DNA of 64,000 bases from Mytilus californianus. Lineage: Eukaryota > Mollusca > Bivalvia > Mytilida > Mytilidae. Every line of letters begins with the position of its first letter. Position 1 is the stretch's first letter. Location: contig NW_026262669.1 of the NCBI RefSeq assembly GCF_021869535.1, positions 62,001-126,000 on the forward strand, read 5' to 3'. Below are positions 35,221-46,739 of the stretch, one piece after another. The notes under the pieces are model-generated. The model ran no database searches. It was not told the DNA's origin and saw only the letters and a list, made by a program, of their open reading frames with translations. A program made the position numbers and the translations under genes.

Positions 35221-35305
35221 AAAATTGAGAATGGAAATGGGGAATGTGTCAAAAAGACAACAACCCGACCCAAGAGCAGAAAACAGCCCAAGGCCGCTAA
35301 TGTGC
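35221..35305 (+). repeat. Dispersed repeat A fragment inside DIRS region
   Basis: 'gagaatggaaatggggaatg' to 'agcccaaggccgctaatg', the 5' 85 bp of family A, lies between the YR1 and RT remnants. Confidence 0.75.
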
Positions 35306-35354
35306 TTATTTCTACAATTGAGAAATTAGTTAAACCACATACTGTAATAGTTGT

Positions 35355-36860
35355 GTCAGCAAAATGTTAAATTCGAGGACTGGAAAACAGCTAGCCAGTT
35401 TTTAACTTCAATTTATTTGGGTTTGTTTTTTATCTTAAATCTGGTTATCATCATGTAGATATATTTCCTAATCATAAAAATTATCTGGGATTTTCGTGGA
35501 AGTTTTGTTATCCTGTGAAATTGAATGTTTTCACTGTTTTCACGTTTGGGCTTTCATCAGCAGGGTATATTTTTACAAAGGTAGTTCGTCCTTTAGTAAA
35601 ACATTGGCGGAAAGACGGGATTAGGGTAGCTGTATATTTAGATGATGGCTTGGTGTTAGCAGAGGATGAACAGGTATGTGCTCAACAAGCTATACGGATG
35701 AAAGAGGCTTTGATTTTCTGGGGATTTGTACCCAATAAAGAGAAGTGTATATGGGAGCCTGTGCAGAATTTAGTTTGGCTTGGATTTATATGGGATTTAA
35801 AGCATTGTCTTTTTCAATTGCCTCCAGAGAAAGTGGCAAATTTATAGATTTAGCTGGAATCATTTAAGACGAGCCTCATAGAGTGAAAATAAGGCTGCTT
35901 GCGAAATTTTGTGTTAAAAAAATTTCTTTTACCCCGGCTATAGGAAATGTAACTCTGATTATGACTAGATGCACTTTTTCAGTAATTAACATTGAGATGA
36001 GTGGGATTAATTTGTAGACTTGAATTTTAATTCAGGTTCTGTACGAGAGATTTTATTTTGGAGACAAACTATTGTACGTTCAAAGCCTGTGGGAATCTTC
36101 CGAGAAAACTCAGATTTTAAAGTGTTCACTGTCGCCAATGAGGCTGCAGCTGCAGGATTTGTAGCTAATTCTGATTATGTCATGCATAAGCAGTGGTTGC
36201 AGCATGAAGCTATCGAAAGTTCCACTTGGAGAGAATTGAAAGCTGTTGAACTGTCAATAGATAGCTTTGAGCAATTACTATCGAATAGTTTGGTTTTGTT
36301 TTTTTACAAATAACCAAAATGCTGTTGGTATTATTCAGAAAGGTAGCAAAGTACCAGAATTGCAAATGTTGGCTTTGTCAATATTTAGTATTTGTGTTTC
36401 TTGTAATATTTCGTTGATATTGAAGATTGGGGAGTTCCGTTTGAATTTTTCAACTTCATAGATAGATTATGGGGTCTTCATACAGTTGATAGATTTGCAA
36501 ATATGAACAACGCGAAACTCGGGAGATTTAATTCTTTATTTTGAAATCCGAGTACTAGTGCAATTGATGCCTTTACTTGTAATTGGAATGGGGGAAATAA
36601 TTAGTTAGTCCCTCCTGTTAATATTGTTAGCAAATGCTTCAAATATTTAGTTACATGCAAGGCAGTAGGAACATTGGTCGTTCCGAAATGGCCATCGTCT
36701 GCGATTCCCTTTTATTTAAGAAAAATGCAGAATATTTGGTTTGTCAGAGCCGTTTTATAATTTCATGAGATTGATAGAATCTTAATTGCAGGCAATAATA
36801 AGAATTCTATGATCGTTAACGGGACACTTAAAGGGCAGTTATTAGCTGGATGTTTTGGAT
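35355..36860 (+). pseudogene. DIRS-like reverse transcriptase and RNase H remnant
   Basis: RT region: KFEDWKTA (35,365), KSGYHHVDIFPNHKNYLGF (35,440-35,500, containing the motif A Asp), then FTVFTFGLSSAGYIFTKVV and VAVYLDDGLVLAEDE with an intact YLDD, and NKEKCIWEP..LVWLGF. RNase H-like region 36,020-36,460: STWRELKAVELSIDSFE and NNQNAVGIIQKGS, with the first acidic residue region FTVANEAAAAGF degraded. A C-terminal block IDRLWGLHTVDRFANMNN, then STSAIDAFTCNW and VPKWPSS, continues to about 36,720, and a last piece NGTLKGQLLAG ends near 36,860. Several frameshifts and stops. Typical of DIRS-order polyproteins (RT, RNase H, then recombinase downstream). Confidence 0.82.
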
Positions 36861-37179
36861 GCTTTATAGATGAATTAATATGCTCTTTATTATTTACAGA
36901 TTGTGGATAAAGATTTTTCACCACTGGGTGATACTTATATACTGAGTACGCTGGACTGCTTTGCATGTTGCTGGACTGTGAATATGCTTAGAGGTCACTG
37001 GACCATATGTATTTGGGTCATAGGACTAAAATCTTATAAGATGATGTTTTACGTAAATGCATTGTGTAATGTTGGTCACTGGACCATTTAGAAATCATAA
37101 CGGTATGTATTGATTATAATATAGGTTTTAGTTATTTCAAGTGTTTATTTAGTTACAGAAAATATTTTCTACTGGATTC

Positions 37180-37500
37180 TGGTCCGAAAACGTAGTAATA
37201 AAGGCAACAGTAGTATACCGCTATTCGAAATTCATAAATCAATTGAGAAAAAAACAAATCCGGGTTACAAACTAAAACTGAGGGAAACACATCAAATATA
37301 AGAGGAGAACAACGACACAACAGAAACACAACACTAAAATGCAACACACACAGAAACAAACTATAATATATCAATGGCCATTTTCCTGACTTGGTACAGG
37401 ACATTTTAAGAAATAATGGTGGGTTGAACCTAGTTTTGTGGCTATCCAAACCTCCCGCTTTTATGGCAATGTTAAATATAACATTAAAATGACAAGATTA
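37180..37500 (-). repeat. Dispersed repeat B copy, minus
   Basis: Contains 'cgctattcgaaattcataaa' and 'tcctgacttggtacaggaca', inverse of the family at 60,995-61,180. It separates the RT and recombinase remnants. Confidence 0.65.
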
Positions 37501-37584
37501 CATGACAAGACTTAAATAATGGGAGAACATACAGGACAGAGACACACACAAATAATAGCTAGCAAAAGGTACCAGGCTTATAAT

Positions 37585-37765
37585 TTAATACGCCAGACGC
37601 GCGTTTCGTCTACATAAGACCCATCAGTGACACTCAGATCAAAAAAGTTCGAAAGCCAAAAGAAGTACAAAGTTGAAGAGCATTGAGGACCAAAAGTTCC
37701 AAAAAGGTGTGCCAAATACGGCTAAGGTTATATGCCTGGGATAAAAAAATCCTTAGTATTTAGAA
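37585..37765 (+). repeat. Dispersed repeat D, fullest copy
   Basis: Starts 'tacgccagacgcgcgtttcg', continues through 'gaccaaaagttccaaaaagg' and ends near 'aaaaaatcctta'. Fragments are found at 21,655-21,925, 25,140-25,212 and 55,005-55,190. Confidence 0.7.
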
Positions 37766-38389
37766 CAATTCATACTTTTGCAAACAGTAAATTTATAAAA
37801 TGACTATATAACAGATATACATGTTAACACCGAAGTGGTGACTAACTACAGAATAAAAACGAATACGTAAAACAACCTAAATCAGCACATTAAAAAGGCA
37901 CAGCCGAACAACGTATTATATGTTAGCCGAAGAGATCGACGCACAATGTGACGTCACATATAAATTTCTATAAATTTCCAAAAAATAGAATAGAGTTCAA
38001 GATTATGTTTGTAATACTGATATGACATGTATTAATAACAATGAAAATGACAATACTTATTAATATACAATTGTGGTAGTAATTAGATAATTAATATTAT
38101 TATCAAGCTAAATCAAACTGTAAACCAAATACATCGTATAAATTTAGTTGACCCAAACTAAAATCTTATAAATTAACTGGGTGAGTAATTATCTTTACCG
38201 TAACACACGAATAGAACAGAAAAAAATAAGATTTACAACTACAAACGATAAGACATTTGACAAAATCCGATGAGAATAACAAATATAACATCAAAACTAA
38301 ATACATGGATTTTGGATAGAAAAATACCGTGACACGTCTTATAGCAATGCGTAGACAAATATAGTGGTGGTTTTATAACTTGTAATTTA

Positions 38390-39160
38390 CCATGCAAATA
38401 AATGTATGTTGGTCTTTATCTTCAACATTTAATTGAATCTGCAAAACAGTTTAGCATAATTGAGTCTGCATTTTATAGTATCAGATGGGCACACAATTTA
38501 GCTGGTGTATAAATCCTTGGAATTCAGATTTAATTTCTTCAATAGTTGAGTCAACAAGGAGAACACTTTATAGACCTATTAAGAAAAAGGAACCTGTGAC
38601 ACCTGATACTATGATTAAATTGTTTGCAAAATATAATACTTTCAATAGAACACTTAAAGATTTACGTTTACTTACTATCTGTTATTTGGCTTATACAGGT
38701 TTTTTACGCTATAGTGAATTATGTAACAGAAAAGCCAAACACATAAGTTTGTGTGATGGTTATATAGATATTTTTGTCGAAAGAAGCAAAACGGATTGCT
38801 ATAGAAAAGGCAACCATGTTTTCATATCAAAGCTAGAAAGTCCACAATGTCCTGCTGCTTAACTTTCATATTATGTATATTTTTAGATCGATCTCCTTTT
38901 TTAAGAGTCCCAATTCATTTTCATTACGAAAGAAAAAAATGTCTGTTTGACGTATACTAGAACAAGACAAATAGTATCTACGGCATTAGCTGAATTTGGC
39001 TGTAGTATACATAGCTTTCGAGCTGGAGGGGCAACATATCTGATAGATTATTTAAAATGCATGGTCGCTGGAAATCATATAGAGCCAAAGACGGATACGT
39101 GTAAGAAAATTTACAGAAGTGTCTATCAGTTTCTAAGAATCTTAGAATTTAGCTACATGT
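38390..39160 (+). pseudogene. DIRS-type tyrosine recombinase (YR2), broken
   Basis: Plus-strand recombinase of a second subfamily. 38,400-38,490 (frame 1) reads LIESAKQFSIIESAFYSIRW; the 38,485-38,862 frame reads KKKEPVTPDTMIKLF, then LTICYLAYTGFLRYSELCNR with the catalytic Arg, and VERSKTDCYRKGN. After a gap, 38,950-39,110 gives YTRTRQIV, SIHSFRAGGATYL (H-x-x-R) and, in another frame, FKMHGRWKSYRAKDGYV followed by a stop, with the GRW box and nucleophile Tyr. Downstream of the RT/RNase H remnant, so it may be the recombinase of that element, separated by later insertions. Confidence 0.75.
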
Positions 39161-39679
39161 ATAATGCTGTCTGCTTTCTTTGTGCGTCGAGGTGTTCACT
39201 GCGCCATTCAGTATCCAAACTTGTGTTTGTTCATTTGTATATAGAAAGTAAAGTCTAATGTTGAAGTGTACATACTTGCATGTGCTAAATTATGTACACA
39301 TATGTTCAAAATAGATGGAGCATTTAAGCACATAAATACTTTATGTTTGGTTAAACAAAGTGCATTAAAACAAAAATACATTTAATCAAAGTTTAGCAAT
39401 CTTTCCAACTAAATCTAGAGTGGTCGTAGACAATTTAATGGCCGAGAATTGTTAATAATGCATTTTATTCAACAACTGAAATTACTAATACATAAAATAA
39501 ATAAACAGAAGTATTACCATTTTTCTGATGTTTGAATGTGCGTTGTGGTACGGAAAATTAGATATTAACGAGCAAAACATTTTGCCGGGCTAGTTTTCAT
39601 ACAGTGATTTAAACCCAGTAAAAAGTTTGAGGACCAATACATTGTTACTAAAAACCACTTTTGAATAAGACATTCTTTT
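39161..39679. other. AT-rich intron stretch, nothing recognised
   Basis: No coding motif, RNA gene or repeat copy identified. Confidence 0.4.
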
Positions 39680-39966
39680 CAATGTGCAATAAGGGCTCGG
39701 TGGTCGAGTGGTCTCAGTAGTCCAACTACTGTATCACTAGCCTGTAAACACGGAGGTTGTTAGTGGGAATCCTGCACGTGGCAGGTGAGTTCGACTCCAA
39801 TGTTAATTGAGTAGGATTGTCAGTTTTCCTATTGAAGGTCGGTGGTTCTCCCCGGGTACTACGGTTTCCTCTGCGTATAAAAACTGACCGCCACAAAATA
39901 GCCAATAGTGCTGAAAGTGGCGTTAAACATCAATCAATCATTCAATAATCAACCAATGTGCAATAA
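39680..39966 (+). mobile_element. tRNA-derived SINE with perfect 13-bp target-site duplication
   Basis: Element body 39,693 to about 39,950. The head reads GGGCTCGGTGGTCGAGTGGT, a tRNA-like A box, with a worn B-box region around 'gtgagttcgactcc' displaced by small insertions. A central 'gtcggtggttctccccgggt' block matches the Meta-type SINE core, and the tail is 'ggcgttaaacatcaatcaat'. The target duplication 'caatgtgcaataa' is identical at 39,680-39,692 and 39,954-39,966. The insertion sits in intron 3 of gene A, 36 bp past the exon 3 donor. The element is non-autonomous and needs a partner LINE. Confidence 0.92.
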
Positions 39967-40002
39967 CATAATTACGCATGTTTAAAAAGTAATATAACAT
40001 AC

Positions 40003-40196
40003 CATCTCCATAATCAGGTGGCAAAAATCTAGCTTGCGGTGAAATCGTGGTTCCCCATTCTGGGTGTTTCCAATTGTTGCATGAGCCATCTGCCGACCGA
40101 TATCTACAATTATTTTCACACATCGCTGTTTTCGTCGGACAATAAGGTGCAATAGCCGCCCTGAATTCCTCTGCATTTGGAAACTTACCACCATGC
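40003..40196 (-). CDS. Haem peroxidase gene A, exon 3
   Basis: Encodes HGGKFPNAEEFRAAIAPYCP, then a Cys-rich stretch (C..NC) and YRSADGSCNNWKHPEWG, then ARFLPPDYGD. The latter matches the family's (K)YR..DG.CNN..HP.WG.....F.R.LPP.Y.DG signature that opens the peroxidase domain. The acceptor is 'ttcccttgttttag' (a clear pyrimidine tract) and the donor 'gagatg/gtatgt'. It is 194 nt; the first base closes the Arg codon begun in exon 2 and the last opens the Glu codon closed by exon 4. Confidence 0.93.
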
Positions 40197-40259
40197 CTAA
40201 AACAAGGGAAAATAGTACCATTCACTTTCAAATACAATAATTATCATTTGCAAATATCA

Positions 40260-41465
40260 TTTGTCGATGCTGTAAACTTGCTACGTTTTAATTTTCAATC
40301 GAAATGAAATATCTTTAATCAGCGAATTCTCCTAATCAATGGGTTTACTCTGGCATGTAGTGTTTTGTGAACTGCGGTTTGCTTTTTCGTTTATTTTTTT
40401 ATTGGTCATTGTATTGTCTCTATTCCTTCTGCAGTGACTCCTTGGTATCACGTTATATTGGTTTACTTTATTTTTTTTCTTCAGAAATTAGGCAATATTC
40501 AGGATTCTTTGATAGAAAAACATTAACTCTGGAATAATGTACCAAGTATGATACATATGTTTGCGTTTAAACCTTAATTGTCATTTGTTTATATTTAAAT
40601 TCCATAAACATTGTAAAAGATTTTGTAATAAAATGCTCTTATAATTCCAGATTCAAAAAAAATATATCAAAGGAAAAAATTCTGATCAATCAAGGTGTGA
40701 GCCAGTCCGAACTGTTCATTATATGGCACCCTATAACTTTCTTTATATGTTCGTTCCAAGTCAGGAGTCTGAAATCAAGTCTCCCAAACGAATGTTATGC
40801 ACTTTGTATTTCTTTCATTTTCTCGCTTTTGAACTTGTCCGGAAACCACTTGTTAGATGTATATAAAGTACAAGCAGTTATCAAGGGGTATCCCAAAGAA
40901 GGATGTTAAAAATAACCACCCCTGGGGACATCGCAATCCCATCCGTATGAGATTGATCAGTTTTCATGTAAAACTATATGGGTCCATTCCCTACCAGGTA
41001 CGCATTTCGACAGAAATGTCACTTTAGTGATGCTTGGGGCCGAAATAAAATAAAAGACTTAATTCCAACGTCGAAGTGCTGATAGCACCAAAAAGAACCT
41101 AAAGTATAGCCAAATCTTCACGAGGAATCAGGGCTTTGCCTGATGGAGATATATTTCTTCATTTGGAATTTTTTTCAAATGTTATAACTGCAAGATTCAA
41201 TCAAATAATATCCATTTTTCTTTCCAGAGAAGAAAAAGGTTACATGCATTCTTTAGATAAATAAAGCTGTTCTAAATAAGTACTTTATTTTACTCCAATA
41301 AAATATTCCTCAATATATAGATACACGGGAAAGGAAAGGTAAGCTCCAATATGTGACAGCAAAAGAGAGGCAAAAGGTATCAAAGGGATTTTCAAACTCA
41401 TAAATGTTAATGAAATCTTCACACTAAATCCATTGGATGTTGTATGTGATTAATATTTTAGTCTT
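40260..41465. other. Intron 2 sequence with one weak dispersed repeat
   Basis: Mostly AT-rich. About 40,940-41,170 holds a weak family D-like block ('acttaattccaacgtcgaag' and 'cgaggaatcagggctttgcc'), matching a decayed copy at 1,190-1,370. No exon recognised. Confidence 0.45.
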
Positions 41466-41474
41466 AGATACATG

Positions 41475-41815
41475 CTTTTTTATTAGTTGTTTTTGGCTTT
41501 GAACTAGCTTTCAGTAACTGTGAGTACTCTCAGATCCATACTTTGTGTCTGTTGTGTTTGTGTTAGTTGTTTTTGGCTTTGAACTAGCTTTCAGTAACTG
41601 TGAGTACTCTCAGATCCATACTTTGTGTCTTTTGTGTTCATGTTAGTTGTTTTTGGCTTTGAACTAGCTTTCAGTAACTGTGAGTACTCTCAGATCTGTA
41701 CTCTGTGTCTGTTGTGTTTGTGTTAGATGTTTTTGGCTTTGAACTAGCTTTCAGTAACTGTGAGTACTCTCAGATCCATACTTTGTGTCTATTGTGTCTT
41801 TTGTGTTTTTGTTAG
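41475..41815 (+). repeat. 80-bp tandem repeat, four units
   Basis: Four near-identical units of 80-81 bp ('ttggctttgaactagctttc' then 'agtaactgtgagtactctca'), starting at about 41,490, 41,570, 41,650 and 41,731. The single-copy equivalent, inverted, occurs in PLE-2 tails (about 47,820-47,860 and 62,570-62,610), so a piece of that tail has been tandemly amplified here. Confidence 0.9.
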
Positions 41816-42240
41816 GGTTTTTATGTACTCTGTATCGATGAGTGAAACCTTTTTCAACTGATTTGTATAGTTTGTTTTCATGTTGTACTATTACACCACA
41901 GTCTCAGATAAAGGGGAGAGCTTGGTGCCCGCAAACATGTTTAATCCCACCACATTCTGTATTTTGTGCCTTTCACAAATCAGGGCCCTTTATTTCAGTG
42001 GTTGTCGTTTGTTGCTGAATATCATTTGTTTTTTGTTTATTGTTTTTCTACATAAATCAGGCCGTTAGTGTTCTCGTTTGAATTGTTTTACATTTGTCAT
42101 TTTGGGGCCTATCATAGCTTTGCTTTGCGGTATGCTTTTGTTCATTGTTGAAGGCAATACGGTGACCAAGAGTTGTTAACTTCTATGTCATTTGGTCTCT
42201 GGTGAAGAGTTTTTTCATTTGGCAATCATACCACATCCTC
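41816..42240 (+). repeat. Dispersed repeat C / inverse PLE-2 tail
   Basis: Continues from the 80-bp repeats with 'gtgcccgcaaacatgtttaa', 'aggccgttagtgttctcgtt' and 'ggcaatcataccacatcctc'. It is the inverse of the PLE-2 tail at 47,030-47,400. Intron 2 of gene A. Confidence 0.7.
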
Positions 42241-42244
42241 TTAT

Positions 42245-42425
42245 ATTCATAACATAAGTCGAAAACAAAATGACAATGTCATGACAAAAAACGAAATACG
42301 ACCAAAAAGAAACAGCAGTTCTTAAAACACAACATGCAAAAATATAGATTTAGCAACATGAACCCCAAAAAAAACCAGGAAGATATCAGGTGCTCCGGAA
42401 GGGTAACTAGATCCTGCCCCACAAG
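42245..42425 (-). repeat. PLE-1 tail fragment, minus
   Basis: 'aagtcgaaaacaaaatgaca' to 'ggtgctccggaagggtaact' matches the inverse of the PLE-1 tail. It ends 14 bp before the exon 2 donor. Confidence 0.65.
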
Positions 42426-42438
42426 GTAACAATTATAC

Positions 42439-42589
42439 CTTTCTGCATAAAGTTCTGTTGCAGTTTCAACCAAATCAGCAGCAAATCCAAATTTTGCTAC
42501 AATTTCCGGATTTTCACGTCGTCTTGCCAACGCTCCTCTTTGCGACACAGGATTAGCAGGATCCTTTATAAGAGGCCGAGGGATGGAAG
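42439..42589 (-). CDS. Haem peroxidase gene A, exon 2
   Basis: A 151-nt exon encoding SIPRPLIKDPANPV, then RGALARRRENPEIVAKFGFA, then ADLVETATELYAER. This N-terminal stretch lies before the conserved peroxidase domain. It was identified as coding because a nearly identical exon with the same boundaries occurs at 59,414-59,564 on the other strand and because its phases fit exon 1 (G or A/CT) and exon 3 (AG/G) exactly. The acceptor is 'tatgttttag' and the donor 'cagaaag/gtataa'. It has Arg pairs (ARRRE) that could be a propeptide cleavage region, as animal peroxidases are often made as proproteins (inference). Confidence 0.88.
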
Positions 42590-43039
42590 CTAAAACATAA
42601 CAAAATACTCAAAAGTATGAATTGTTAACTAGAAAAATAACACAAAATATGGTCCTTTGATTTTCACAAATATAGTCCAATTTATTTCTTGAAGATTTTT
42701 GCCTTAAAATAGCAAGTAAGGGGATAAAAGAACACAGTAACAAAATTTGGTTCATGAATTTTAAAGTGACAAAAATTGTTTCAGTTAAAAAGGTCGAAAT
42801 TTACATTGTCTGAAGTCCCTCTTTTAACATAAAATTGTCTAATATTTTGAGTTAGAGCTGAGGAACTTTTCTATTATTTTGATATAATTTGTCCCACGAG
42901 TAGTACATCACACTACAAAACTTTTATTGAGAAAGCACGGGTTTAATTTTTTTTAATTTGCATATATTAATCAGAAGAAATGCTTTGCACATTAATTGTG
43001 TTATCGGGCCAACGGACATCTAGCAGGTAGTTAGTCAAC

Positions 43040-43195
43040 ATATTTTGGTTACGATAGAATTAATTTAATGTACAGATAATTTGTTTATGATTGTGTTAAT
43101 TTAATGTACAGATAATTTGGTTATGATGGTGTTAATTTAATGTGAAGATAATTCAGTTAGAATAGTATTAATCTAATTCGAAGATAAATCCATAA
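43040..43195 (-). repeat. Minisatellite, about four ~37-bp half-units
   Basis: 'gttaatttaatgtacagata' then 'atttggttatgatg' repeated about four times. It is the inverse of the 72-bp family at 55,320-55,550 and 57,205-57,880 in gene B intron 1, and marks the paralogous position in gene A intron 1. Confidence 0.8.
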
Positions 43196-43659
43196 AAACA
43201 TTATTATGAATCCTATCGTTAATGTGTTTATTCCTTAATAAAAAAAAAATATTCATATCCACAAAATCTCTACATTGTAACGGTTTTGACCCCCACCCCC
43301 AAAAGGTATGCTTAAATCGAAATGACAGAAAAACTACTTCAATTAACAGTAAAATTAGTTGTCGCTATTTGAGTATGTTTCCTTTGATCTTCTATACTCG
43401 CTTGAGTGCCGTTGTCAATGTAAACATCAACAACGTCATAGGTTAAATAGCGATAAACAGATCATCAATGGTCTTTATAACTCAAGGATGTTTCTAGACC
43501 TCATCTCATCTCAGGGCCGTCACCCTTTGGGGAGATTATAGCCGAGAAACATCCTCTCGTTTGAAAGACAATTGATAATCTATAATTACATTGCCAGTTA
43601 AACTACTTACATTTACTGATACCTTAACATGTGGTACGATCGAGAAAATTGTAAGTAAA

Positions 43660-43855
43660 CTATTAGTTTTATCCTTTGGATTGTTTTACATTTGTCATTT
43701 TGGGGCCTATTATAGCTATCTATGCGATATGGGTTTTGCGTATTGTTGAAGGCCGTGTGGTGACCTAATGTTGCTAACCATCTATGTCCTTTAGTCTCTT
43801 GTGGAGAGTTGTCTCATTGGCAAAATTCCACATTTTTTTATTCTTATATTTCTTT
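43660..43855 (+). repeat. Dispersed repeat C copy
   Basis: 'ggattgttttacatttgtca', 'gaaggccgtgtggtgaccta' and 'gagagttgtctcattggcaa'. Intron 1 of gene A. Confidence 0.7.
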
Positions 43856-44254
43856 TTTCATAAACCACGATCTATATTACGTATTTAAATAATTATTCAA
43901 ATCCAGGGTTTAAATCAATAACAAAACTTCGTGCGCTCAATACGATATGACTGATTGGCAGGGTATGCAATTTAGATTTCTTGTAATTCAAAATCAAAAT
44001 TTAAGTGACAGATGTTTACTTTCATCAATATTTGTTGTTTGATTGTCTTCATGTTAATTCAAGTAAGATTCAAAATAAGAATTGAGTGAATCCTTAGATA
44101 TACATATTGGTCTGACGAGCCAAAGTATGTGATGACTACAAGAGACTGGTAGAAATATTCTGTTCTTGAAAGTTACTTAATTTGACTTGACATTTCTTTC
44201 TTCTATGTGTAACTAAGTATTTGTTTTCTTTCAACTGGGCATTATTCAGATCCT

Positions 44255-44605
44255 ACTCGAAATATTTCAGTTCCAACTTGACATTTCACACATTAAACTT
44301 GACATTTCTCAGTTCCAATATTTCATTTCATACTTCCAAGTTGGAACTGAGAAATATCAAGATGTAACTGAGAAATGTAAACTTGGAAGTCAGAAATCAT
44401 AACTTGGAAGTGAGAAATATGAAGTTGTACATGAGAAATGTTAATTTTAAAGTCAGAATTGTGAAATTGTATCTGAGAAATCTTGCAATTGAGAATTATC
44501 AACCTGGAAGAAAGAAATGTGAATTTGTACCCGAAAAAGCTAAATTTAAAATTGAGAATTCCCAATTTGAAGTTAAAAAGGTCAAGTTGAAAGCGAAAAT
44601 TTGAA
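44255..44605 (-). repeat. ~22-bp minisatellite in gene A intron 1
   Basis: About 15 diverged copies of a ~22-bp unit ('aacttggaagtgagaaatat' like), starting about 130 bp after the pseudo-exon 1 donor. The mirror array lies at 53,500-54,010 at the same distance from gene B exon 1. The 73- and 118-codon frames here are repeat by-products. Confidence 0.85.
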
Positions 44606-44731
44606 GTTGGATATGTTATAACAAAATCAATAGGAGAATTTATAGACATAAAACGAAAGCATTTCCCTACAAGTCTCACATAGATACCTCACAAGGGATG
44701 ATCATTTCAAAAACTGCTTTGACATACTTAC

Positions 44732-44858
44732 CGACTCTTCGAATAGTAACTATTTCCAAAGCGGCACTTATAGCTAGTTCAATGTCTCTGTATCCACCAC
44801 CGTTTACATTAAGAATAACACATACGGCCAATGTTTGGACTAAAATCTTTCCTTACAT
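44732..44858 (-). pseudogene. Broken copy of peroxidase exon 1
   Basis: A 127-nt copy of the signal-peptide exon with the donor 'agtcg/gtaagt' intact, but the second codon is TAA (ATG-TAA in place of ATG-TTA) and there is no alternative in-frame upstream ATG, because a TAG lies in the leader. The TATA-like 'gaatatatatg' and about 300 bp of 5' flank are conserved with the intact copies. It is the exon 1 copy nearest to exon 2 of gene A. It could still act as a non-coding alternative first exon with initiation elsewhere, but it cannot supply this signal peptide. Confidence 0.85.
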
Positions 44859-45275
44859 TGTGTGAAGGAAAAACGAGGTCTAAAGTTCCAGCGACGAAAT
44901 GTCTACTGATCAAAAACTGTTGAATATATATGTTTTTTACTGACGCAAATCGTCCACTTGATTTCATCAGTCCATAAACTGATTAAAACGTGTTAATAGT
45001 TTTAAATGTCAATTGTGAACAAAACCACTGAAGCCACAATTGACATTTAATTTTTTTTTTTATTTAGGTATTAGGTATTTTTCTTTAATAACAATTTATA
45101 ACATGAAAATGAAAAAAAGCAAACGAGAAAAAAGAAACCAAATATGTGATCATCTAATAATTTGAGAACCTCGAACATCTATAGACTAAAGGACGATTAG
45201 TTTTTAGGCACACTGTTTTCGGGTTATGTTATAAATAAGCACATCAAATAATAATGTGGTGACAAATCTATTATA
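44859..45275 (-). repeat. Duplicated 5' flank of exon 1 (broken copy)
   Basis: Shares 'ttaggcacactgttttcggg', 'ataaataagcacatcaaata' and 'ttactgacgcaaatcgtcca' blocks with 50,234-50,540 (minus) and the inverse at 52,980-53,288. It marks how far the exon 1 duplication reaches upstream. Confidence 0.75.
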
Positions 45276-45279
45276 CTGT

Positions 45280-46735
45280 GGATTCATTTATTTCTGTGGG
45301 TATCAATTGTAGTGGATAGAGAAAACATTACATGGTGAATGACAGTCAACCAATAGCAAAACTGGATGGTATCGTCGGTGAATAAGAGTGCATCAGTAGC
45401 GACACCAGATAGTACAGTTTTGAATAGCAGTCTGACAATGTCTGTACTGGATGGTATGGGCGGTGAATTAATGTTCATTAGTAGAAATTCCTATAGAAAT
45501 GGAAATAACGCTTTATATAGGTCGTCATATTAGAATTTAACTTCACCACTTGGAAGCTTCCTTGTGAGCAGCAATCCTCCATCAAGTAAATTATTATAAG
45601 AAACGTAAACTCTGGGATAAATGATTAAATGATCAAATATTAGGTTCCATCAGGAACACTCAAACCTACATTTTTGAAAGCCAATGATGAATGAGTAAAT
45701 AGAAAACATGGGTTGGAACTTTATGACATTGATATAAATAAAATAACAGTCAAATGCTTCAATAGACCACTTTCGAGTTATGTCCTTTACCTGAAAAGTT
45801 CGTCAATTATGCGCGCCTTTATGACGTCATTTACCAGATAGAGGGGACCGCCTGTATCCCTGCACTATTAAAGTTCATCAAGCGTCTCCGTGATCGTCAT
45901 TATGCAGGATAAACTAGAAATAGTGTTTGTTCCGTAGATACTTAATCACAATTTCTTATGACAGCAGTGCTGATAATCAATTATAAGAATTTAATTAGCC
46001 GAATAATTCGTGCAATATAGCATCATATTTTATCAACCGCTCGCTCAACATGGGAAGGAAGTGACGATGCCCCTTAACGCACGAATGATGTTCATCAAAA
46101 CCAAAGTTTTTGTCGGAAATGCAACGAACTCGAACATGGTCAATTGCCGTAGGGAATTGAAACCTCAGTTTCTTCCTAATCTAATAATTTATCAACGGGA
46201 ATGTTAGAACAATATGCTGTAAAACTTGTGAGTAAAGAAGCAATGACTATTGAGCTGATGAACGTCTTGGAAAGACAGTCTGTAAATAGCGGCATCGGGT
46301 GCAATCGTTAGAGAATGACAGATTATTAGTAGTGACAGCATATGGTATCGTCTTGAAGTTACATTCAACAAATAATTGCACTTTTATGTACCGTTTGACA
46401 ATGAATGTCTATAAGTAAAATCACCGAAAAGGTATAACAAACCATTATACTGACTGCAAAATTGGTATGATCAATGCAATGAATTTTAAGTAAACCATTG
46501 CTTTTTATGTGAGATATCGAATTACATTACGATCAAAATCCATGATTTTTAATCAGTTAAAAAGCTTAGTGCCCTCTACAAGAAATAACTTCTCAGAAGA
46601 AAAGGAATGACGTGTTGTTGTAATTCATGCATCACCCGTCATGAGTTGAAACTAATATATGTTAAAGTTTAAGTAACAGATGTTCACTTCGATCAACGTA
46701 TGATTTGTCTTTGATTGTCGTCATATTAATTTAAG
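45280..46735. other. Intergenic/intronic stretch, no gene recognised
   Basis: Contains a short imperfect duplication ('actggatggtatcgtcggtg' and 'actggatggtatgggcggtg' at 45,362 and 45,448) and a GC-richer block at 45,800-46,300 with no known motif. 45,540-45,600 is the inverse of 48,930-48,975 (PLE-1 derived). No exon recognised. Confidence 0.4.
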
Positions 46736-46739
46736 TTAG

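Noticed and set aside
44323..44679. 118-codon minus-strand frame rich in Phe, Ile and Ser
   Set aside because: It lies entirely in the ~22-bp minisatellite and its mirror array at 53.5-54.0 kb gives unrelated frames on both strands.
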